A stretch of DNA of 64,000 nucleotides from Piezodorus guildinii. Taxonomy: Eukaryota > Arthropoda > Insecta > Hemiptera > Pentatomidae. The notes beneath the pieces are model-generated. The model was not told where the DNA came from. It made no database searches and saw nothing but the letters and a program-made list of their open reading frames with translations. How positions within the stretch are numbered: the stretch's first letter is position 1; each line of letters opens with the position of its first letter. Position numbers and translations under genes: made by a program. The stretch is taken from positions 32,437,454-32,501,453 of the forward strand of contig CM041292.1 in NCBI GenBank assembly GCA_023052935.1. The letters are read 5' to 3'. This document shows positions 22,758 to 34,552 of this stretch, piece after piece.

Positions 22758-22982
22758 GTAGTAATAATTACAATTTTAGAGAAAAAATATTGCACTAAAT
22801 TATGCTAAAGGAGAGGTGCCTCTAATATTATACTAAGATACAAAGTAACAATTGGAATTCATATACATTTCTTAATCTTCATGATTTTGATGTATATTAA
22901 AATTAATATAAATAAAAATTATATTGAAAAAATATAACTTTATTGACTAATTATATTGTTTTTATTGATTGCATTATTTTTT

Positions 22983-22990
<8 letters not shown>

Positions 22991-23023
<33 letters not shown>

Positions 23024-23257
23024 CAACAACAATTTTTATTGAGAAAATTTTACAATCTGTCCCAATTTGGACATTAATAGAAGTGCTGAATAATATCATA
23101 CATACTACATTCATACAATATTTACACATCATAAAATTACTATAAAATATATACACAATAATGAATCAATACAAAAGTCAATAATTCACTTATACCTATA
23201 TACACATACACATCACATTGAGTGGAGAATCTAGCCAGTGCTAGAACTCCAATATAT
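22991..23257 (-). other. 3' UTR and poly-A tail of the Jockey-type LINE
   Basis: Follows the ORF2 stop (23258-23260). Its last ~90 nt recur as an isolated insertion at 58640-58736, showing that this 3' end is the part recognised for retrotransposition. Confidence 0.85.
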
Positions 23258-25941
23258 TTACAAAAGGTCGCGGGGCCACTGCCGTTTCAACCTTCTAGGT
23301 GGGTTGTATGGATGAGTGGAGCTGAATAGGGATTGAGCTAAAGGATTAGGATGATGAATAAGGTTCTGGTGGAATTTGGAAAATTTGGATGGAATTAGGT
23401 CTGAAATAAATGGAACATTAAGGTCGTGGTGCAAGGTATAATTGGAGACATAATAAGGAGCATTTACTATTGTACGGAGGACTTTGGATTGAAAGGATTG
23501 AATGCGTTTGATGTTAGAACGTTTAGCTGTCCCCCACAGTTCAAGTCCGTAGGTCCAGATGGGCTTCAGTATTGTCTTGTAGATTAATAATTTGTTGTCA
23601 ACTGTAAGTTCAGATTTTCTGTTAAGTAGTCGGTATAACTGTCCGAATCGTCGGTTGAGTTCTTGTCTTTTAAGTCTTGTATGTGGGTTCCAAGTCAATC
23701 TTTTGTCTAACAGTAAGCCAAGATACCGGACTGTATCTGAGAGAGGAATCGGTAATGAGTTGAAATAAACTGGCGGACAGGATTTTCGTCTAAGAGTAAA
23801 GGTTATGTGTTTCATTTGGCTTCGTTCACCTTTACACGCCAGTTATTACACCAGTGTTCGATAAGGAAAAGGTGTCTCTGAAGGTTTAAGGATGCTGTTT
23901 CAGGATTGGAACTGGATGATAGGATGGCGGTGTCGTCTCCAAAAGTTGCCAGAAAGGTATCAGGATGTGTAGGAATATCAGCAGTGTAAAGGATGTAGAG
24001 GATGGGTCCCAAGACGCTGCCTTGAGGAACACCGGCCTCAACGGGATAAAGGTTAGAAAATTCTTCACCACAGCGAACTCGGAAGGAACGGTTCGAGAGA
24101 TAGGATCGGAGAATGAGATATAGGGACTGGGGTAAATGGGTTTTCAGCTTGAAGAGTAATCCAGTGTGCCATACCCGGTCAAAAGCTTGCGCAATGTCCA
24201 GAAACGCACCAGAACAATACTCTTTGCATTCAAGAGCTGAGGAAATATGGTCTACAACTCGGAGCCCCTGTTGAACTGTGGAATGTTGAGGACGGAATCC
24301 AAACTGATGGGAAGGAAGATTTTGAGATTCTAATATGGGCAGGATACATTTAAGAAGAAGCCTTTCGAAGATTTTTGAGATGATGGGGAGTAGACTAATA
24401 GGCCTGTAGGATGAAGTGTTGTTGGAAGGTTTACCTGGTTTTAAAAAAAGGATGATGGTGGAATGTTTCCATAACAGAGGAAAATAGGTGGTGCGGAGGA
24501 TGCAGTTGTAAATATAAGTAAGGAATATAATAGCTTTCTGCGGAAGTTGTCGGAGGATCTGGGGAGTAAGGAGATCGTGTCCAGGAGATTTACGGAGAGT
24601 CAGTTTTCGGAGAAGATATTTGACCTCAGAGGGATTAATAGCTTTAGGAGGTAGGAAAAGTGGAATCGGTGACATAAGAAAGTCTTGCACTTTTGGGGTG
24701 TGATTGATGTGGGATTCCGAGTGAGGAGTGAATACTTTGGAGAGGTGTGTGGCGAATTCCTCGGCTTTATCTTCATCAGACGCAGCCCAGGAGTCATCAC
24801 CACGTCGGAGAGGATGGGAAACATGATGGTATTTTAGGATCTTTTTCGTGACATTCCACAGGGAATTATCACGAGCTGATAGAGAGGAGAGGTAGGAATT
24901 AAAGGACTGGGAACGGAAGGTCGCCAACTCCCTCTTCAATTGTCTACAATAGAAGTTATAGGAGCGGCGATCTGTTGGGTGTCGGGTGCGCTGCCATAAT
25001 GATCTTGCTCGGCGTTTGGTGTGGATAAGGTCTATAATAGGTTGTGGAAAATGATTTTGGTCTGGATTTATATTGGAGTGTTTAGGAGAGGAAGCAGTCC
25101 AGACAGCTTGTTGGATGGCGGTGGTAAAGGAATAGACGGAATTATCTAGGTCATCTTGGGTTTTGAGGGTTACTCTGAGGTCAATATTATCGGTCAGGAT
25201 TTGGCGGAAAAGGTTCCAGTTGACAGGGCCTCGGATGAATGATGGTGGAATAGGTTTTGGAATTGGAGTGAGAGATACTTTTAGGATAAGTGGACTATGG
25301 TCTGAGGATAATTCATCAAGGCGAGTTAAAGACAAGTTGAGAGAGCCTAATCCGCTGTGGATAAAGAAGTCGAGGATGTCAGGATTGCGGTTAGAATCGG
25401 TTGGCCAGTAGGTAGGGGAGTCAGGAGGCAGGATATTAAAATTTCGGGAGTTGAGTGCAGACAGCAAATTTCGTCCCCGAGAATTCGTGGTTTTGGAACC
25501 CCACTGATGATGCTTGGCGTTTAAGTCTGCACCCAGAATGAAACGATTTCCTAAGGAATTCAGGAAGGATACAAATTCGGAATTGGAAATGGAATGTTTA
25601 GGAGGGCAATATGCAGATGTGAGGGTTACCGGAAAGGAAAAAGTCTTGATTACTATGGCTGTGGCTTGTAGGAAATCATAGGTGAGAAGTGGGAGTAAAT
25701 GATGAGAGAGGGATTGGTGGACAATGATAGCAGAACCGGCATGGGCTTTACCGTCTGGGTGGTCAGTACGGTATGTCATGTATTGCGGTATTTTGAAGTA
25801 CTGTTTAGTCGTTAGTCTTGTTTCAGTTATAAGTGCAACATCGATTGTTTTGTCTTGCAACAACGCTGTCAGTTCGTCAGTATGATTTCTAACACCATTC
25901 GCATTCCAAAGGAGAATGGATAAGGAGTTAGGTGAAGTCAT
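23258..25941 (-). pseudogene. LINE ORF2: AP endonuclease - reverse transcriptase, one frameshift
   Basis: Reverse transcriptase polyprotein, 709 codons (25941-23812) continued in another frame for 185 (23815-23258). Together this is close to the ~900 residues usual for Jockey ORF2. Residues 8-225 are an AP endonuclease: WNANG (12-16), TETRL (39-43), YCPP (111-114), LGADLN (136-141) and SSDHS (212-216), with N14, E40, D139, N141 and H215 as likely catalytic residues. Residues ~445-700 are the RT: SYRPISLLP (511-519), HQFGFRPQHS (545-554), LDIAQAFD (581-588), GVPQGSVLGP (637-646) and FGDD (667-670), where most relatives have YADD or FADD. The second segment has the KPIWTYGLELWGT block and ends RRLKRQWPRDLL. 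The break is a one-base loss around AAATGAAAC, creating an ATGA stop/start overlap in the middle of a domain. That is a lesion, not a natural gene boundary. ORF2 starts directly after the ORF1 stop (TAA-ATG). Confidence 0.92.
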
Positions 25942-27257
25942 TTAAGGATTTTTCAAGGCAGGGATTAGATTCGATACTAGATTTGTAAGGAGTGATACAA
26001 GCGGCATAACAAGAGATTTGATTTCGGAGATGAACGATGTCATTAGACTGGTAAGATCTGTGACGTTTGATGGTGGAGGGATATGAGAAATTTGATGTTG
26101 AGGAATTTTTTGAAGATTAGGTAAACTTTGAGGGATAGATTCTTGTACAATAGATTGAGAATGTTGAGGAAAATGTTGTTCCGGCAGTGCCTCGACTTCA
26201 TGATTCTGGTTACCACCTCCAAGCAAGTGGGCAAATGACACGTTAGAATTTACAAGTTTAGATGGTTCTCTTCTGCTTCTGGTTGGTACAGCTGTTTCAT
26301 TCGGATCCTGAGGTTTTTGGTATCTGGTTCTGAGTTTCTTGTAGATTTCACATCACTTGTAGTTAGCCGGGTGGTCCTTGAGGCACAGAGCACATACAGC
26401 GGGTGTTGATCTTGATCTTGTACATTCTTCTGTTTTATGCTGTTCACCGCATTTCACACAGCGTGGTATGTGATGGCAATAACTTTTGGTATGACCATAT
26501 GCCTGACAGTTATGGCACTGGACTATTTCTTTCTTTGTGTAAAGTTTTTCAACTTTTACACGGGTATAGTACAGTCTACTGAGGTCATAGATTTTTTCGA
26601 CTCCTGCTGATGGTTCCAAGTCCACGAAGAATAGAGGCAGTGGACTTTTATCTTTTAGAACGTTGGTGACTTGCCTCACTTGGAATCCTAATTCTGTCAG
26701 TTCTTCTTTGATTGCTTCAACGGGTGTTGAGGAATGTAGGTTTCTGATTACGACCCTTAATGCTCTCTCTTGGCGCAGCTAATAAGTATGAAAGCCAGCT
26801 TTGGTCTCAGTCAGATATTTTACAATCTTTCTGTAGGTTTCAGCAGTAGTCGGAGATATTTTAGTATCATTGGTTCTACTTATACAATAATAACTATTAG
26901 GATCTGTTACTTTGTTTAAATGCGCACACATCAGTTTAAAATTTTTAATATTTTTAACAAATATTGGTGGAGGTAGTGGTTCTCTGGGTATAGGAGAAGA
27001 TTCCATGGTTTCTTTTTCATTTTGGAGGATCTGAAATGGATTCGGTGTAAAAAACGGAGATTCATCAGTTATCCTTGTGATGATGTGCTGGGCTGTGGTT
27101 CAGATCCTAATGAGGTAGCTGACGTGGTCGCTGGTGGAATCATTTTTTTATTTTGTTCACGGCGGGGTCTCTGTTTTGTGGGAGACGAGTTCGAACCTGC
27201 AGATCTAGATCTTTTACTTGCGGACTTTGAGGACATGACTTGATGAAAATATCTCAT
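25942..27257 (-). pseudogene. LINE ORF1: zinc-knuckle nucleic-acid-binding protein, three lesions
   Basis: Gag-like ORF1 that would coat element RNA. The main frame (27006-25942) is shared by three open pieces separated by single in-frame stops: TAG at 26779-26781 (a CAG-type codon by context) and TGA at 26353-26355 (in HPANYK-stop-CEIYKK, where relatives have Gly). The middle piece carries the zinc knuckles: CHNCQAYGHTKSYC (CX2CX4HX4C), CVKCGEQHKTEEC (CX2CX3HX4C) and a third, CALCLKDH. The C-terminal piece is Pro/Gln-rich and ends LIPALKNP. An upstream Ser/Arg-rich, basic N-terminus (27257-27069) lies in another frame, so a frameshift occurs between about 27069 and 27020. Restored length would be near 430 residues, normal for the clade. 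The ORF1 stop abuts the ORF2 ATG with no spacer. Confidence 0.88.
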
Positions 27258-27570
27258 TAATTAAGAAAATAATAATAATAATAAATAAATAATGAGATAA
27301 GAATTAAAGATAAAAGAAAAGCAAGCCCGAGCTTGCCGAGCTAGCGGCAATCAGCTGATCAGTGACCCTTCTTTCACTTTTTCGTGATTGTACAAAGTAA
27401 ATTATAACTTTGCTTACCGAAACTTCTCCAATATTCACTGCTGTAATATTCCTGAGGTCTAGTGATGTTCTCCAGACTGAATTCTAGCGAATTCCTACTG
27501 AAGAAAGCAAAAATCTGAGAGACGATGTAACGTATGACTGTTATCATCGAGCGCATCAGCTGATATTCCC
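27258..27570 (-). promoter_or_regulatory. 5' UTR / probable internal promoter of the Jockey-type LINE
   Basis: 313 bp between the 5' TSD and the first ORF1 codon. Jockey-type elements carry an internal Pol II promoter in this region. I could not locate a defined initiator or downstream element, so the promoter role is inferred from family knowledge. The element end reads GGGAATATCAGCTGATGCGC. Confidence 0.5.
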
Positions 27571-27581
27571 TTTTATGATTT

Positions 27582-28974
27582 AAAATAAAAAACATAACAA
27601 GATACTAATTCAATACATAATTACTTCTATCTAGATGTGTTCCCTCATTTGGTAGTAATAAAATACAATATACTTATTAAAAAAATAAATAAATAATAAT
27701 ATATAAATAATATAATAATTATAATAGGGTAGGGCGGGGCTAGTTGAGCAATTTTTCACTTGAACGGATATAGCTCCTCAATAAGTTTTTAAGCGGCTTG
27801 ATGGATTCGTAATATATCCCTTAGCAAAAGTGTCCATAGTAATTTTTTTTTAAGAAGTAGAATTTAAGAGCTACAGCTATTTAAATTCAGGAAGTCAAGT
27901 TTGCTCAATTCACCCCATAGGTGAGGTAAGTTGAGCAAGAGTATGGGGCAAGATGAGCACTAAAAATGTCTAACTAAACCATGGGTTCAATTTCGACTAG
28001 AAATAAAGTAAAATATGAGTTTAACAATTAGCTCTTTATTTATCGTCTTTTAGTTACAGAACGACCAAATTTAAAGTAATTTACTTTGAATAATTAACCA
28101 ATAAAACAATAACGTATCTTAAGATTAACTTCAACATTATATTCAGTCTTGCTATTTAAAATCAGTCCTAAATGTTTATATTATTAATCATATAGCTTAT
28201 ATCTTTAAAAGATATTAATTATATTTAGGTCTAAATAACCTCAAATAATATATTAAAAACAAATGCATTTTTAAATAATTGAGCAACACACGAAATAATA
28301 AAGCAAATAAATATTGATAATAATCAATTATAAATTACGCAAGCGCAATTATATGTAGTTTTAATTCCATAATGTCATCAGTGTAAAAAAATTCAGTCAA
28401 ATAAGAAAATATTACAGTTTAACCAATGTTCGAGCCTTACTAGACCTAAAATGTATTTAATAAAATTTATTTATTTACGTTCGAACCAGACTTAAAATTT
28501 ATTTATCATAATTTAATTGTGATTTATTTAATTTTTTATCTAAGTTTATTAAAAACTGAAATTAAAATAATTGAATACATAATTTTTAACATTAAATATA
28601 ACTATACAAAAGTCATAATTCAATTGTTTTTAAAAAAACATATGGTTGCTAGCGTCGTTTCTACACTCGTCTCTCTTTCCCGTCAGTCTTTGCCCCAGGA
28701 AGACCTCTTCTACATTCTTAAATTAGTAAATATTACAGTGTATTTAATTAATATTGAGACTGTGAAGCCTATCCAGCCGGGCCGGGCCTACAATATATCG
28801 CCACAGCCACATTTTGGAAGTGCAGCGAGTGAGCCACCAAACAAGAGTACTGACCGTCATCACAGACCAGTATAGACTTTTTTTTTTATTTTAATATTTT
28901 TTCTGTGTTTCCTTTAATTCAACACCATTTCGTTAAAGTTTGTTTGAATTTTGTTTATAAGTTTATTTGTATGA
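27582..28974. other. No gene; GTTGAGCA-rich block
   Basis: 27726-27965 holds repeated GTTGAGCA/TTGCTCAA words (GGGGCTAGTTGAGC, TTTGCTCAATTCACCCC, AAGTTGAGCAAGAGTATGGG), resembling terminal parts of a DNA transposon, but ends were not resolved. A 118-codon ORF (28519-28875) is not recognised. Confidence 0.35.
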
Positions 28975-29076
28975 ATTTATGTTACATTCATTTCGACTTT
29001 TACTAACTTACATTATTAAAATAAATTTAAGAGCTTCAAATAAACAGTTAAAAAATCTGGTGCGCGCAACTCGCAA
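28975..29076 (+). repeat. Rep-1 5'-end fragment, doubled
   Basis: CGACTTTTACTAACTTACAT, then ~50 bp, then AAAAAATCTGGTGCGCGCAAC. The same two-step arrangement precedes the copy at 34553. Confidence 0.6.
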
Positions 29077-29364
29077 TGTTTATATTATTAAAAGTATATA
29101 ACAATAATTTCCACAATATTTAATTATTATTATGCAGTTTATTCACTAATTAATAGTTATAATTCATTATAATTATTCATCCTTTTGAACCAGCGTCTAT
29201 TCTAGGAAAGGATAGTGGTTGATATTTTGACATCGAAATATTGGTATAATCGCAAATAGGTGAAAAATAATGTAATCGTAAACTTTATATGGATTTATTA
29301 ATACTCCTCTGTTATTTTATTTTTGCGGATGTACAATACACACGATACTTTGTTACTTTTTTTT

Positions 29365-29826
29365 TCAACCATGATTTTTTATTTTTTTTTATTTATTGAT
29401 ATTTATTACAATTTGTTTCATAATGAACAGTAGTAATAGTGATGTGATACAAATTCATACAATATATTCACAAAATGATGATAAAGTCAAATAACATAAA
29501 ATCGGAAATGAATAAATTCAAATATATACAAAACAATAACAATTAATAAAACAAAACAAATCAAAACAACAACCTGTAGTACAGATAAATACAAAGTTGG
29601 AAAATAAATAAATATCATACAAACAAACTTAACTATATACAATCTGATAAGGAGACTCCAGACTGGGCCTCTCCCTGCACAGGTGGAGGGAGAAGCCGAA
29701 TCCAAGAGATCCTAGCGCCTCTTCCTCAGCCGCATCACTGGTGTAAGCCAGTGGAGGCTGATTTTGGGCGCAATAGCCACAAACATACAGTACATGAGTG
29801 GAAGATCTGGCCAGTCAACCATGATT
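29365..29826 (-). mobile_element. Jockey-type LINE, 3' UTR-only insertion with 12-bp TSD
   Basis: Perfect repeats TCAACCATGATT (29365-29376 and 29815-29826) bound 29377-29814. The insert is the 3' UTR of the same LINE subfamily as 40918-41620: shared ACAACCTRTA, AAGTTGG.AAATAAATAAA, GTGGAGG and CCACAAACATACAGTACATG. It has a T-rich left end (tail). ORFs inside are fortuitous. Confidence 0.88.
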
Positions 29827-31693
29827 ATAATCCTTTGCAGACAACCTAGTTTCAACAAAGAAATTGCTCGACTCACAGGCACGTTGTGAAACTCGGCTAG
29901 TTTACTAAAGGGTGTCGCAACATCGAGAAATTATCTCATTATAGAATCGATAAATATCTTCAGTCACAAAGTATCGAATAGCGCCAAAGCGATATATAAT
30001 TGGACAATTATAAAAACATAGATAGCCAATAACAATGTTACCTTATTTACGACCCTTATAAAAAGTGTAATAGGAATTAGCTCTATATTGAGCTTTAAAC
30101 TTTGATTTTATATCACATTGGCTATTTATTCTATGTTATCTCATTCCTTTGTTAAAGCCTTCTGCTATAACGTGGGAAAAATTATTCGTACATCCATTTT
30201 TACTTTCACCAACCTTTATATGCAATAGAGTCATAAAAAGTATTGCGATAGTTAAAATTTTCAGTTCTTACCGAAAATACACGTTTCAGTGTAACCTGTG
30301 TCCAATTGAGAAAATGTTGCATACATTTTTATGTTTATGTGTGGTTTTTATTCCTGATAATGGAGTCTGAAAAGATGATGATCTCAAGACCTGGTTTAGA
30401 TTACCTAGTGGAGTCTTCTTAGTCTTTATATTGGCAGTTTCTCAACAATTATGTTTTCTTATTTTAATCATTGGGTCATGATCAAATGAAGCAAATTTCA
30501 ATAAGAAATTATATATTAAAAAAAAAGACCAAATCTTTTACTATGACGCCGAGATAAAGTGGCTCTATCCTTCTCTAAGTCGAAAATAAATCCACAGTTC
30601 AAAAACCTTTCTCTACAACTGAACTCCGTACCTCCTTCTGATACCCTATTATCGAACATTAGAACTCAGTCAATCAATATTTATACTTCATCACTTAAAA
30701 CTTTGTCCTTTCACAAATTCGTAAAACTAATGTTCTGTCTTTCTTGAAGCATGTATTCTGTCATTACCTTCATGAATCTCACTCTTCGGTACTATTGTAA
30801 AATATATGGATATATTCCACCTGTTTAGAAAAATATATATATAATTCTTCATACATTACATTAAAATGGGCACCTCCTAGTCCTGAATATACTATATGGT
30901 CCGCATCACAAAATTATGCAAAATCATCACCTTGTACATATTTCATCATTAGTTTAGTGTTTACATCATCTATATTTATATGTATACATCAAAAGATATT
31001 TTAAAAGAATTAATAACGAATAAAGTGCAGTGAAATGTATTTAGATTCATGAAATAATTCCAAAAAATAAAAGTGATAACAATTATGACATGAAGATGTA
31101 TACTAGAGAATATTTTTATTGGCGTTCCTATGTCAAAGGGTAGAGAGAACAAAAAATAAATTAGAAAAGATGCCTCTTAGAACGATTAAACTTAGATTTT
31201 GATCCAATAGTTCAGTTTATTCATTGCAATTTGGCTGAGGAATTGACCAACATCAGGATTTGTCAGTAGCATCTGAATATGTCCTAAAAGACATTTGTAG
31301 ATTGGAATGGTTTTATGAGTTAAGTGTGTGCTTGACATTTTGTAAAATAATTCAAGAGATATTACAAATTTGATGTCGGGACTGTATTTTTCCAGTGTTA
31401 GGTGTTTGATGGCCTTTTTTGGGAAACTGGGTTATGCTTCCTGGAGACCTGTTCCTAACAGAATGTGAAGACAATCGAAGGGAGGCATTTTTTTTTTTTT
31501 TTAAATTTTTCCATTGTTGATCCTGAAACCTTTGCAAACAGTCGGAGGAGAAAAAAAGCTCCGGAAAAGTGCAAAATAGGGAAAAAACAAGACTTCTTAA
31601 CACCATATTTTGCGAATGTTTCGTGAAGGCAAAGAAAAAAATTGTTTTCATTACTACACCAAATGATATAAGAGATATTTATATTAACATTAA
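29827..31693. other. No gene recognised
   Basis: AT-rich. 30540-30760 is pyrimidine-rich on the plus strand and includes a 62-codon ORF without recognisable features. 31340-31690 has overlapping short minus-strand ORFs around homopolymers that look fortuitous. Confidence 0.4.
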
Positions 31694-32707
31694 ATAAATG
31701 TTGCTTTTTTTTTTTTTTTTTTTTTTTTTTGCTTTTTATTTTGGCCATCTAATGACCACGGTGCTTTGGTTTACATGTTTTTTCATTCACTTCTGGTGTT
31801 CCTAACTGATTGTTGGGCGGCTGCTTTTCTGCCGATACCTTTAGCTTTTCTGTTGGCCCAATATTCTTTAATTTTTCTGCTGAACTCTACCTGATATTCC
31901 TTGGACATTTGCCTAACTTCTGTGATGGACTTGAGCAAAGATATTGTTTGAATAGTCAGATATAACAGCAATGATAGATTTCGCTGGTAAATATTAAGTT
32001 CTGCAAGATCACTTTCAATTTTTTTGACCCAGGGGTCCAGAGGCTTTTTCCTTGTTGGCAGGCAACTGGGGCAGCCTGCGATGGTCCATTCTGTACAAAT
32101 GGCCTTCGAAAGCTAAAGGTCTTCTTCTGATAGCATTTCTGAGGTTTTCCAGGTGTTGGTAGAGTTCGCAATTTGCCTCCATCAGGTATGATCCTTGGCT
32201 CCACAATTCTTTGCAAGAATTTCCATTCATGTACTGCGAGTTCCCTTAGAGGTATCTTCTTAGTTAGAGATAAGCGCTCAGCTGCGTAGAAAATTGCTGG
32301 TATGACTGCTGCATTATAGTGTCTATGTTTGACATTTGTGCACAGTTGTTTTGACGAGTACAGGTTTTTGCAGACATATTATGCCCTGTCTAATTTGTCT
32401 AATCTCCTTTGTTCGATAGCCACTTCTTCACTCAGTTCTTCTGAAATACACTCTCCAAGGTATTTTACTACTTTTACTCTCTTGATATATTTAGTATCAC
32501 TGACTTTAATGGTTTTAGGAGCATCTTTAATATAGGTCATGAATTTATTCTTGCCAATGTTGACTAGCTGGCCTCTTTTCACAGATATTAAGTAAAGTGT
32601 TTGAAGTTTTTTAGTGGCCTCCTTCATGTTGTTTGCCAGTGAGTTCTGGTCATTAACAAATGCTAGGTATGGGATCCTTAGGTTATCTGCTTTACGTGAT
32701 AAATGTT
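31694..32707 (-). pseudogene. 5'-truncated LINE (RT palm to C-terminus), frameshifted, 9-bp TSD
   Basis: Candidate TSD ATAAATGTT (31694-31702 and 32699-32707) bounds 31703-32698 with a poly-A tail at 31708-31731 (plus-strand T). On the minus strand the protein starts inside the RT: RKADNLRIPYLAFVND, where the catalytic YADD-type box has become FVND. It continues through NIGKNKFMT and KVVKYLGECISEEL. After frameshifts come LYQHLENLRNAIRRRPLAF, GHLYRMD and a basic KIKEYWANRKAKG tail. Order and motifs match endonuclease-reverse transcriptases of the RTE-like type. The endonuclease and first RT motifs are absent. Confidence 0.8.
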
Positions 32708-34194
32708 TCATATGTAGTTTATTTTATGTTTATCGTGTAAATAAAGCTTTGTGTTATTATAACCTTATTGATTCAAGCAGGATATTCGTTCATAATATTT
32801 TGCAAAAGTTATTTCAATGTGGGTCGTATAGCGGACTAGTACCTCAAAATATAACCAGGCCATATTAAATTTATCGTTCATTTTTTTTTTCTAAGAGGAC
32901 TTGAACCAAGAAAAAAGATTTTTCATTTCAATTTATTTTTAGTTCCGATAAGTATACTTATGAATGAAAAGCTCTGTCGAAATTGATGAATGAAACCTAA
33001 TCATTAGTGGAATAATTCCCTTATTTATATTTAATATTATTCATTCTAAAAATAAGTTGAAAACGAAAAGATTACGAATAAGTTGTATGTTACTACAGGA
33101 GAGCGGGAGGGGCGGCGAGATGGTGCCGACCTGTCCTGCTCACCTTGACTTCGCCCAGTCTTCGCCTTCGATACCGCCAGACGTCTCATTCTACAACAAA
33201 TGCAATTCTATTTTTATATTTGCTTATTCAAGAAAATATTTCAAAATTACCATCTTCCGAAACGGCTTCATTGCTATTATTCATGAAAAATGATCAGGCA
33301 AATCTTTATATCCGAGACAAAATTGCAACAGCATGTAAGGTAGTGTCATTTGTGTTCCCTCAGAAGTTTCTCCTATAGGTGTGAGGCGCAGTTAACAGAT
33401 TTGATTAAGTGTTAAATTAAGCGTAAGCTTTTAAAATCATATGGATAGCACTTACCACGTAATTGTCAACGCTTAATGCCACCAGCTTCATAAAACATTG
33501 TATATTGATGTACAATTAAATCAGAAATAATTTGATGTAGCTTTCATGCAGATTTGAATAGTCTGACAGAGCTCAAATGCAATGTTTTTGAAAATTTCTA
33601 TTTCTACAATTCATTAAATTTTGTTAATCAGAAATAATTATTTATTTCAACTTGTTAACATTGAAACAAATCCTACAAACCAATCCTTCAGGTAACATAG
33701 GGGTTATATAGTTTTTCGTTATTGAATAGGGCATACATTTACAAATTACTACATTAACTCTACAGGTGAGATTGCCATGCATATTCATGGGAAATACAAT
33801 GTCTTACCTGTCTCAGCAATGTCCAATGTTAAATAAAAGCAAAAATACTTTGCCCTAAACACACCTTTAACACAATAAATGACCATAAAATAAAGATAAC
33901 CCCACTTCAGGTTATTAGGCACTATTGTGAGCAGAATGATTTACTCATTTGCTATTTATTAGCAATTTATTTATTAGTGTTCCGTATGGCGGGAAATATT
34001 AGTATTAAGGGTCTTGCCAACTAATAATAAAAATGTTAAGCCCTAGAAAATTCCAAACTTTTGACTTGACTTTTGTTCACCTAAATTGGAGATTTTGCCC
34101 ACTGTGCACCGTGAACGTGTTAGTCAAATCTTGATTTTATTACTGGTGGTATATGGAAATTGAGTGTTGCGCGGTTAAGATTTGTTTTTCTCAA
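32708..34194. other. No gene; short GC-richer patch
   Basis: 33090-33190 is GC-richer (GGAGAGCGGGAGGGGCGGCG) and partly open in two frames, but no domain is evident. The remainder is AT-rich. Confidence 0.35.
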
Positions 34195-34425
34195 TTAAGG
34201 AGAATGTTTGTTTAGAGGGTACACCAGAAGATATCTATGCAAGGACCCGAAACAGTACTTGGAGTACTTTCTTGAGCGAGGAGGCACCCTGAGGTCAGTG
34301 ACCAGTAGCAATCCAGTCAGTGGTAATAAGTCACGAAGGATGATGGAATCGGCTGCCTGCTTCCTCCGTTCATTGAGTAACAGCTTTGCCATTTGATCAA
34401 TGCTCTTGTTATAGGTCATGTCCAC
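34195..34425 (-). other. Possible exon, 76 codons, unknown
   Basis: A minus-strand ORF with balanced amino-acid and codon usage in AT-rich surroundings. It begins with a charged amphipathic stretch (SIDQMAKLLLNERRKQA) followed by a leucine-rich hydrophobic run (LPLTGLLLVT). I do not recognise the family. No good splice acceptor lies just upstream. A plus-strand ORF (34208-34396) overlaps it and is an alternative. Confidence 0.2.
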
Positions 34426-34552
34426 AGTTCATGCAGTAATAAAATTATATTATCAATCAGTGTATCTTATATAAGAACACTAACCAGATATACATGGAGT
34501 ATCATGATAGATAAGTAAGTAACAGAAACCTTTATTATAGTGGTTATAAAAT

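Larger units (their letters stand above)
22980..27581 (-). mobile_element. Apparently full-length Jockey-type LINE with 11-bp TSD
   Basis: The element occupies 22991-27570 (4,580 bp, minus strand). TTTTATGATTT occurs on both sides (22980-22990 and 27571-27581); the last three T on the left merge with the poly-T. In element order: ~313-bp 5' UTR (27570-27258), ORF1 (27257-25942), ORF2 (25941-23258), ~240-bp 3' UTR and a 28-nt poly-A tail (22991-23018). An AATAAA signal (23035-23040) lies 17 nt before the tail. Gene order, AP endonuclease, RT type and the terminal RRLKRQWPRDLL signature fit the Jockey clade. Only about four small lesions were found (two stops and one frameshift in ORF1, one frameshift in ORF2), so it is a young, recently dead copy. 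Confidence 0.9.

Noticed and set aside
23812..23815. ATGA overlap as a natural gene boundary in the LINE
   Set aside because: It falls within a conserved stretch of ORF2 just after the RT palm; a one-base deletion explains it better than two cistrons.
25163..25411. 82-codon plus-strand ORF
   Set aside because: Antisense shadow of the LINE ORF2 endonuclease region.
27022..27243. 73-codon plus-strand ORF
   Set aside because: Antisense to the basic N-terminus of LINE ORF1.
31352..31748. Two overlapping minus-strand ORFs with poly-Lys
   Set aside because: Driven by poly-T tracts, including the LINE poly-A tail; no domain.
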